NCBI GenBank assembly: GCA_027886865.1
Contig: JAPCJR010000011.1
Location: 53,503-64,803, forward strand
Source: Nitrososphaerota archaeon
GTDB taxonomy: Archaea; Thermoproteota; Nitrososphaeria; Nitrososphaerales; UBA183
Reading direction: 5' to 3'
Length of the DNA: 11,301 bases
Below the pieces are notes generated by a model, which saw only the letters and a list, made by a program, of their open reading frames with translations, did not search any database and was not told where the DNA came from. The translations under genes were made by a program, and so were the position numbers. Each line of letters begins with the position of its first letter. Position 1 is the first letter of the stretch. This document shows, piece by piece, positions 6,319 through 11,301 of this stretch.

Positions 6319-7338
6319 TCAGCTCTTCATCCCGCGGAGGTATGCGACGCTCTCCTCGAACTGCCGCATCTCGTAGCTGGCGATCGCGTCGTGCCCAGCC
6401 CCGAGCTCCCACGGGGTCCGCCACTCTTCCTCCTTGGGCCTGGCCATGGCCTCGCGCATGCGGAGGACCGGCAGTATGTCTTCGGCCCGACGGGGAGGGT
6501 ACCCCAACCAGTAGTCGTCGGTCAGGAAGCGCACATGGCGGGCTTGGAGCGCCGCCAGTTCTATCGCCACGGTAGCGTCGGGTGCTAGTTCGCGCAGCAC
6601 GCCGAACAGTCCGGGCACGTCAAGCACCCCGGAGCCTATCGCCGACCGGACGAGCATGAATCCCTCGGTCGTGCTGAATATCTGGTAGTCCTTGAGGTGG
6701 ACGTGTTTGATCCGCGAGCCAAGGCGCCGTGCGAAGGCAAGGGGGTCCTCGACCACCGCCAGAGGGTTCACCGCGTCGAGCGTGACGCCGATGTTGTCTC
6801 CGCCGACCGCCGCGCACAGCTCCACGAGTTCCTCGGAGGTGAGATCCTGGTGGTTCTCCACGGCTATGCTCACGCCGGCGTCCTCCGCTAGCCCGCTGAC
6901 TGCGCGCAAGCTTGCGACCACTCCGGACATGTACCGGTGCCAGTTGTCGCGCAAGCTGCTGCGGTCTCCGCAGAGAATCGTGCTGGCCGTGACGCGGATC
7001 GTCCGCACGCCGAGGGCCTTGGCCACGGGGATGAGCGCCTCGAGTTTGGCTGCGTCGACCACGTCCGTATCCAAGACGATGTACAGGCCTCTTGCTTCGG
7101 CGTACGCGCGAACTCGCTCGATCTCCTTCGACCCTAGGTCCGTCAGGTACTCGCCGGACGGGAACTCCACTCCCCCGAGACCGTAGACGGCGGCCAGGTC
7201 CATCAGGCTGTAAGCGTCAAGCGGTGTGGGGCACACTCGGTCCGTGCCTGCGCCGTTGAAGCCGCCAAGATAGCCGAACGCGTGCGCAGCGACTCCCTGC
7301 TTGAGCCGGCTCGGGCCGACCATCGATGAGCTGCTCAC
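6319..7338 (-). CDS. Sugar phosphate isomerase/epimerase-like TIM-barrel protein
   Basis: A 339-residue member of the xylose isomerase-like/AP endonuclease 2 superfamily. The usual metal-binding acids and histidine occur in order: E161 (VENHQD), D188 (TLDAVNP), H214 (KHVHLKD) and E260 (AIELAAL). Members isomerise or epimerise sugars, dehydrate inosose-like substrates or act as hydrolases, so the substrate is open. A C-terminal extension after about residue 285 (ILPVLRMREAM, EEEWRTPW) may cap the barrel or form the dimer interface. GTG at 7338 is the longest start; ATG at 7323 (residue 6) is a reasonable alternative. It is divergent from E1 alpha across 148 nt and lies upstream of E2 on the same strand with a 78-nt gap. 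Sitting between E2 and E1 genes it may belong to the same regulon, but it is not a known complex component. Confidence 0.85.
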   Translation of the reverse strand: MSSSSMVGPSRLKQGVAAHAFGYLGGFNGAGTDRVCPTPLDAYSLMDLAAVYGLGGVEFPSGEYLTDLGSKEIERVRAYAEARGLYIVLDTDVVDAAKLEALIPVAKALGVRTIRVTASTILCGDRSSLRDNWHRYMSGVVASLRAVSGLAEDAGVSIAVENHQDLTSEELVELCAAVGGDNIGVTLDAVNPLAVVEDPLAFARRLGSRIKHVHLKDYQIFSTTEGFMLVRSAIGSGVLDVPGLFGVLRELAPDATVAIELAALQARHVRFLTDDYWLGYPPRRAEDILPVLRMREAMARPKEEEWRTPWELGAGHDAIASYEMRQFEESVAYLRGMKS

Positions 7339-7373
7339 GGGATATCTCTCACAACCCCGGGATGCGCCGCGTC

Positions 7374-7383
7374 GTTCTTAACT
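7374..7383 (-). promoter_or_regulatory. Possible box A promoter of the isomerase-like gene
   Basis: On the minus strand AGTTAAGAAC gives a TTAA core about 40 nt before GTG at 7338, implying a leader of roughly 15 nt. It would form a divergent pair with the E1 alpha promoter about 70 nt away. Weak match. Confidence 0.3.
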
Positions 7384-7450
7384 CCTTTCTGCCTTCCCGG
7401 GGCCTTTGACCCCGAATCCGGTGTGGCTCCGCGTTCCAGACCGCGCGCCA

Positions 7451-7461
7451 AACGCTTAAAT
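7451..7461 (+). promoter_or_regulatory. Box A promoter of the E1 operon
   Basis: AACGCTTAAAT has an A-rich BRE-like stretch in front (CCAAAC). Its CTTA core is 32 nt before the TTG at 7487, fitting leaderless transcription. It closely matches the cupin and hydroxyacid dehydrogenase elements. Confidence 0.62.
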
Positions 7462-7486
7462 CGGAACTCGCGGTTTTTCACGCTCC

Positions 7487-8464
7487 TTGAGCACTTCGTC
7501 TCCCTCTGCAGAGAAGATGCGTGAAATGATGAAGAGGATGCTGTTGATCCGTAACTTCGAGCTTAAGGTCAAGGAGCTGTTCCCGAGCGGCAAGCTCCCC
7601 GGTTTCGTTCACCTCTCGGTAGGAGAGGAGGCCGTCCCTGTGGGCGTCTGCTCGAACCTCCGGGATGACGATTACATCACGAGCACTCACAGAGGCCATG
7701 GGCATTGCATCGCCAAAGGGGTTGACGTGAACGCGATGATGGCCGAGCTCTACGGGAAGAGCACGGGGACGTCCAAGGGCAAGGGAGGCTCGATGCACAT
7801 CTTCGATTACAGCATCGGGATGCTCGGTGCCAACGGGATAGTCGGCGCGGGCGCGCCACTCGCTGCGGGCGCGGCGCTCTCCGCCAAGTACAGGAAGACG
7901 GACCAGGTGGCCGTCTGCTTCTTCGGGGATGCGGCCGCGAACCAGGGTGCCATGCACGAGTCGATGAACCTTGCCAGCGTATGGAAGCTCCCCGTCGTCT
8001 TCGTCTGCGAGAACAACCAATACGCCCAGTACACCCCGCACAGCGTGGACTCCTCCGTGGCCGACGTGTACATCAGGGCCAAGTCGTACAACATGCCCGG
8101 GGAGATGGTCGACGGAATGGACGTGCTCGCCGTCCACGAGCGCGTGGGGGAGGCGGTGCGCAACGCCCGCGCCGGGAAGGGACCCGCGTTCATAGAGGCC
8201 AAGACGTACCGGTTCTTCGGACACTTCGAGGGCGACCTGCAGGTCTACAGGAACCAGACGGAGGTCCAGGAGTGGCAGAAGAGGGACCCGATTCACAATC
8301 TGAAGGTCAGGATGGCCCACGACGGCACGCTCACCGACGAGCAGTTCGTGAAGCTTGACGACGAGGCCAGGGAGAAGGTCGACAACGCCGTGAAGTTCGC
8401 CGAGTCCTCCCCCGACCCGCTACCACAGGAGTTCGAGGACGATGTCTACGTCAGCTACCGGTGA
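7487..8464 (+). CDS. Thiamine-diphosphate dehydrogenase E1 alpha subunit, acetoin/pyruvate dehydrogenase type
   Basis: A 325-residue E1 alpha that, with E1 beta, decarboxylates or cleaves the substrate on ThDP and reductively acylates the E2 lipoyl arm. It has HRGHGH at 68-73, a GKGGSMHI segment at 98-105, the ThDP/Mg motif starting GDA at 147-149 followed by ANQG, and the closing NN at 176-177 (VCENNQYA). HRGHGHCIAKG, GSMHIFD and MLGANGIVG strongly resemble acetoin dehydrogenase AcoA, although archaeal 2-oxoacid dehydrogenases share much of this. The third residue of the ThDP motif is Ala instead of the usual Gly. The TTG start at 7487 is favoured by the promoter spacing; ATG at 7517 (residue 11) is the alternative. 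The gene overlaps or abuts E1 beta. Exact substrate is unsettled. Confidence 0.93.
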   Translation: MSTSSPSAEKMREMMKRMLLIRNFELKVKELFPSGKLPGFVHLSVGEEAVPVGVCSNLRDDDYITSTHRGHGHCIAKGVDVNAMMAELYGKSTGTSKGKGGSMHIFDYSIGMLGANGIVGAGAPLAAGAALSAKYRKTDQVAVCFFGDAAANQGAMHESMNLASVWKLPVVFVCENNQYAQYTPHSVDSSVADVYIRAKSYNMPGEMVDGMDVLAVHERVGEAVRNARAGKGPAFIEAKTYRFFGHFEGDLQVYRNQTEVQEWQKRDPIHNLKVRMAHDGTLTDEQFVKLDDEAREKVDNAVKFAESSPDPLPQEFEDDVYVSYR

Positions 8465-8465
8465 T
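8460..8465 (+). promoter_or_regulatory. Shine-Dalgarno site overlapping the E1 alpha stop
   Basis: GGTGAT spans the E1 alpha TGA and is a perfect anti-SD match, 6 nt before ATG at 8472 and 9 nt before ATG at 8475. It argues for an E1 beta start here rather than at the ATG at 8442 inside E1 alpha. Confidence 0.65.
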
Positions 8466-8471
8466 TCGAAG

Positions 8472-9458
8472 ATGATGACCCAGACAACAAGAGAACTGAC
8501 CTACGTCCAGGCGATCACTGAAGCGATGCGCCAAGAGCTCGCCCGGGACCCGCGGGTCTTCGTCATGGGCGAGAACATCGGCGTCGGAGAGGGCGCGTTT
8601 GGCGCCACGACGGGCCTGCTGAAGGAGTTCGGCCCGGACCGGATACGCGACACGCCGCTCTCCGAGACGGGGTTCCTTGGGGCCGGCGTCGGAGCAGCAG
8701 TCACAGGGTTGAAGCCGATCGTCGAGATAATGTTCGTGGACTTTGTGGGGGTGACCATGGACCCTATCCTGAACCAGGCCGCCAAGCTCAGGTACATGTC
8801 CGGCGGCAAGATCAAGGTACCCTTGGTGGTGAGGACGGCCTGGGGTGGCGGGATGAGCGCCGCCTCCCAGCATTCGCAGTCGCTCGCCTCGATCATCACT
8901 CACATACCCGGGCTCAAGTGCGTGGCACCCTCGACGCCTTATGACGCGAAGGGCCTCCTGATCTCGGCGATACGCCAGGACGACCCGATATTCTTCTTCG
9001 AGCACAAGTTCCTCTACGGTATCAAGGGACCTGTGCCGGAGGAGCCGTACACGGTCCCCATAGGGAAGGCCGACGTGAAGCGGGCGGGGAACGACGTGAC
9101 GGTGGTCGCGGTCGGCAGGATGGTCCATCTCGCCCTCGAGGCCGCGGCGCAGCTCGAGAAGGAAGGTACGAGCGTCGAGGTGGTAGACCCGCGCTCTCTG
9201 TCCCCACTTGACGAGGATACGATCCTCGCTTCGGTGAAGAAGACCGGAAGGCTCGTCGTCGTGGATGAGTCGCACCCGAGGTGCAGCATGGCGACGGATA
9301 TCGTGGCACTCGCAGCGACCAAGGGACTGGAGTATCTGGATGCGCCGGTGAAGACGGTTACCGGTGGACATACGCCCGTCCCGTTCAGCCCAACCCTCGA
9401 GAGAGCGTACCTGCCGAGCACCGAGAAGATCGTAGCTGCCATCCGAGAGATAGCTTAG
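8472..9458 (+). CDS. Thiamine-diphosphate dehydrogenase E1 beta subunit
   Basis: A 328-residue E1 beta (338 if ATG 8442 is used) of the transketolase-like fold; it completes the ThDP site with E1 alpha. It opens with RELTYVQAITEAM, as E1 beta proteins usually do, then shows GENIG at 33-37, the PLSETGFLG segment with E65 (expected contact to the ThDP aminopyrimidine), and ASQHSQS with H134. The C-terminal domain begins near residue 200 and includes VVDPRSLSPLD and the DESHPR region. Length and motifs are normal for the family. The start at 8472 is set by the GGTGAT site; the ten extra codons from 8442 (STSATGDSK) look non-conserved. It is the last gene of the E1 unit, and no lipoyl ligase or E3 follows. 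Confidence 0.93.
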   Translation: MMTQTTRELTYVQAITEAMRQELARDPRVFVMGENIGVGEGAFGATTGLLKEFGPDRIRDTPLSETGFLGAGVGAAVTGLKPIVEIMFVDFVGVTMDPILNQAAKLRYMSGGKIKVPLVVRTAWGGGMSAASQHSQSLASIITHIPGLKCVAPSTPYDAKGLLISAIRQDDPIFFFEHKFLYGIKGPVPEEPYTVPIGKADVKRAGNDVTVVAVGRMVHLALEAAAQLEKEGTSVEVVDPRSLSPLDEDTILASVKKTGRLVVVDESHPRCSMATDIVALAATKGLEYLDAPVKTVTGGHTPVPFSPTLERAYLPSTEKIVAAIREIA

Positions 9459-9546
9459 CCCACATCATAAGGGCGCAGCCCAACTCGGTTTCGAGGCAAG
9501 AGAACGCTCATTCACCGTGGGAAGGTGCGTCGTCGATTCTGCCTTA

Positions 9547-9572
9547 GATTTTCTATGTTCTCTCATTTTTTG
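9547..9572 (+). terminator. T-rich terminator of the E1 transcript
   Basis: A pyrimidine-rich stretch contains ATTTT and then TTTTTT at 9566-9571, about 90-110 nt after the E1 beta stop. Oligo-T tracts are the known termination signal of archaeal RNA polymerase. It also coincides with the sharp drop in GC at the left side of the hydrolase gene. Confidence 0.5.
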
Positions 9573-9610
9573 CTGGACAAGAATTCTCTGGAGTGCTGGT
9601 GTCTGGACCA

Positions 9611-9620
9611 AGACATATTA
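9611..9620 (+). promoter_or_regulatory. Box A promoter of the alpha/beta hydrolase gene
   Basis: AGACATATTA carries an ATATTA core with an A-rich stretch (CCAAGA) before it. It begins 31 nt before ATG at 9645 when measured from CATA, consistent with leaderless transcription. It supports 9645 over upstream in-frame ATGs at 9525 and 9555. Confidence 0.5.
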
Positions 9621-9644
9621 GACGTACAAAAGCGAAGACATTTC

Positions 9645-10637
9645 ATGAGTGATGCGGTCATTGAAAATAAGGAAGTAACATGGAAGGCTCTCGATATTCC
9701 GGTACACGGAACCATCACCGCCCCAAAAGATAGAGAGGCTCGTCCGGCAGTCGTCTTCGTGGCGGGCAGCGGCCCGACCGACAGAAACTGGTGCTCGCCC
9801 TTACTTCCTGGATCAAACGGGACAGCAAGATTGTTGGCTGAAGCACTCGCGAGTCGAGGTTTTCTTACTCTGCGTTACGATAAGCTCGCCTCTGGGCCGC
9901 ACGCCAGAGAGAACTTACCCAAATTTGTCGGCAAGCTCAGCATGCGAAGTCATATGGAAGAGCTATCGGGCGCAGTCGAAACGATGGTCTCTGAAGACAA
10001 TGTTGACGAGAACGAACTCTTTGTGCTGACCAGCAGCGAAGGCGCCATTCATGCCGTAAACTACCAGCTGCAGGCGAAGAGCAACCGCTTCAAAGGGCTG
10101 GTGCTGACCGGAGCTCCTGGAAGAGCGATCGGTGATGTCGGTCGCAGCCAAATATTCAGCCAGATCAAGTCAATGCCGAACGCAGAAATCCTCATCAAAC
10201 CTTACGATGACGCCATCGCACAGTACGTATCGAACAAACCTATGGTCGTGAGTCCGTCTCTTCCCGACGGCATAAAGCGGGTGCTGTACAGCTTAGAGAA
10301 TCCAGCGAATTTGCCGTTCGGTAGAGAGCTTTGGGCCTACAGCCTCGCGGAACACATCGGAAAGGTTAACGAGCCAATACTCGTGCTGATCGGCAAGAAA
10401 GACCTCCAAACTGACTGGAAAATAGACGGAGGGGCATTGGAGAACGCAACCGCCCAGAAGACCTCGGTGTCGTTTGCTTACCCAGAGAACGCCAATCACG
10501 TACTAAAGCATGAAGAGATACCTATCGAGAAACTTACGGGCGCCTATGTTGGCGCGCACTACAACGCTCCGGATGCAGTACTAGACGATGAGGCAGCAAA
10601 CGCCATCCTCGGCTGGTTAGCTGCTCAACGCAATTGA
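9645..10637 (+). CDS. Alpha/beta hydrolase, probably acquired
   Basis: A 330-residue hydrolase of the alpha/beta fold related to bacterial-type proteins with a GSGPTDR motif, here at 41-47 (oxyanion region). The probable triad is S131 (T-S-S-E-G), D253 (GKKDLQTDW) and H285 (NANHVLKHE). The nucleophile elbow lacks the usual first Gly (T129 in its place). There is no signal peptide from the 9645 start. The 40 upstream in-frame codons from 9525 are Cys/Phe-rich, unconserved-looking and lie over the terminator and promoter, so they were excluded. Base composition differs from neighbours: a 60-nt line here (9661-9720) is 45% GC against 70% in E1 beta (9061-9120). None of its 14 Arg codons is AGG, which neighbours use often. 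This suggests transfer, perhaps from bacteria. Ester or peptide-like substrate unknown. Confidence 0.85.
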   Translation: MSDAVIENKEVTWKALDIPVHGTITAPKDREARPAVVFVAGSGPTDRNWCSPLLPGSNGTARLLAEALASRGFLTLRYDKLASGPHARENLPKFVGKLSMRSHMEELSGAVETMVSEDNVDENELFVLTSSEGAIHAVNYQLQAKSNRFKGLVLTGAPGRAIGDVGRSQIFSQIKSMPNAEILIKPYDDAIAQYVSNKPMVVSPSLPDGIKRVLYSLENPANLPFGRELWAYSLAEHIGKVNEPILVLIGKKDLQTDWKIDGGALENATAQKTSVSFAYPENANHVLKHEEIPIEKLTGAYVGAHYNAPDAVLDDEAANAILGWLAAQRN

Positions 10638-10702
10638 CGGCGCATGAACCGCACCGTGCACCGTCTGGACGGGCGAAGGTCCCTTTGACTTTCTAACGTT
10701 GG

Positions 10703-11301
10703 TCACTTTATGGCGATAGGGTTTATCGGCGACGCGACGCCCTTTGTGAACGGTAGCGGCTGGGCCGACAGGAAGAAGGAGTACCTTCCGTCGGCGGCGC
10801 AATCCTTCGCCAGCGTTTCGAGGTCGAAGATCTCCCCGAGCGTGAGTCCCATGTACACTATCGCGAGGACGTGGAATGGTATGTGCACCTCCTTGACCTC
10901 GAAGGGCTGCACCTCGAACCCCCACGTGTCGCTCCCGACCGCCGCGACCTTGTTCCTGGCGACCCAGTCGAGCGCGTCTATGGAGAGCCCTGGTTGGTCT
11001 CCCCCAGCGTAGTCGTCCCACGCGCCCCTCTTTCTTGCGGCTGCGAGATGACCCGTCCGCACGAGCACTATGTCCCCCTGACGTATCTTGACCGCCTGCT
11101 TCTCGGCCGCCTCTTCGAGCCAGGCGCTCGTGATGCCTTCGCCCGGCGCGAGCCATCCCTTCCTCCTAAGGCGTGGGACATCCAACAGGACCCCCCTGCC
11201 GACGATCTTCTCGCGTGAGTTGAGTATCCCGTTCTTCTTCGCTCCCGTGCTGCTCACCTCTGCCGCGCTGCGGCCGTTGTACATGAAGTCCTTGTGGATT
11301 A
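10703..11301 (-). CDS. Cyclase-family hydrolase (kynurenine formamidase-like), N-terminus outside the window
   Basis: The visible 199-residue C-terminal part of a metal-dependent amidohydrolase of the cyclase family, whose members include kynurenine formamidase (KynB-type) and isatin hydrolase. The frame is open to the right edge (IHKDF, then MYNGRSAAEV), so the methionine at 11284 is internal. The metal-binding HxGTHxDxPxH-type motif of this family would lie beyond the edge. Supporting segments are MYNG followed by SSTGAKKNGI, RGVLLDVPRL, QGDIVLVRTGHL, AVGSDTWGFE, HIPFHVLAIVYMGLTLGE and the C-terminal SPINPIAI. It converges on the alpha/beta hydrolase with a 65-nt gap. Other enzymes of tryptophan degradation are absent, so cleavage of another cyclic amide or lactone is just as likely. 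Confidence 0.87.
   Translation of the reverse strand, partial: IHKDFMYNGRSAAEVSSTGAKKNGILNSREKIVGRGVLLDVPRLRRKGWLAPGEGITSAWLEEAAEKQAVKIRQGDIVLVRTGHLAAARKRGAWDDYAGGDQPGLSIDALDWVARNKVAAVGSDTWGFEVQPFEVKEVHIPFHVLAIVYMGLTLGEIFDLETLAKDCAADGRYSFFLSAQPLPFTKGVASPINPIAIK

Noticed and set aside
8442..8471. ATG at 8442 as the E1 beta start
   Set aside because: Possible, but it lacks a good SD site, and the ten extra residues are unlike E1 beta N-termini; GGTGAT at 8460 supports 8472 or 8475.
9525..9644. N-terminal 40-codon extension of the hydrolase
   Set aside because: It covers the T-rich terminator and box A and has no recognisable signal peptide or domain.
9547..10695. Near-direct repeat GAYTTTCTA flanking the hydrolase (9547-9555 and 10687-10695, 8 of 9 matching)
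   Set aside because: Too short and T-rich to distinguish from chance, and no transposase, integrase or inverted ends are present.
1..11301. tRNA, rRNA, CRISPR arrays, insertion sequences, defence or toxin-antitoxin genes
   Set aside because: No cloverleaf-like, regularly repeated or transposase-like sequence was seen on either strand by eye.

Overview
The window looks like a high-GC archaeal chromosome segment. Four genes (cupin, hydroxyacid dehydrogenase, E1 alpha, hydrolase) have a TATA-like box A with an A-rich BRE-like stretch whose core starts 29-32 nt before the chosen start codon, the spacing expected of leaderless archaeal mRNAs. Genes inside transcription units instead have short Shine-Dalgarno sites (AGGTGA, GGAGG, GGTGAT). 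AGG arginine codons and TTG starts are frequent. The lineage cannot be fixed from the sequence; a heterotrophic Thaumarchaeota/Nitrososphaeria, Bathyarchaeia or Thermoplasmatota relative is possible.

Left block (1-5048, plus strand): the 3' end of a sugar-type ABC permease, a 134-nt spacer with two hairpins and a promoter, then a tight run of genes. These are a cupin, a CtBP-like D-2-hydroxyacid dehydrogenase, an LLM-class (probably F420-linked) oxidoreductase, a zinc sorbitol/threonine-type dehydrogenase, and two small adjacent paralogous proteins that each carry one CPYC motif. Gaps are 19-24 nt or short overlaps, so most of the block is probably one operon. Together with the permease it suggests uptake and oxidation of a sugar, sugar acid or related hydroxy compound.

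Middle block (5053-9458): a 2-oxoacid/acetoin dehydrogenase complex in two transcription units. E2 is on the minus strand, 4 nt from the end of the left operon. E1 alpha and E1 beta are on the plus strand under their own promoter. A TIM-barrel sugar isomerase/epimerase-like gene lies between them on the minus strand and is divergent from E1 alpha. No E3 gene is present here.

Right block (9459-11301): a T-rich stretch that probably ends the E1 transcript, then an alpha/beta hydrolase of clearly lower GC and different arginine codon use, probably acquired. It is followed by the 3' part of a convergent cyclase-family (kynurenine formamidase-like) hydrolase that runs off the right edge.

No rRNA, tRNA, CRISPR array, transposase or origin was seen, and no gene-free stretch exceeds 300 bases. 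The least explained element is the pair of CPYC proteins at the end of the left operon.
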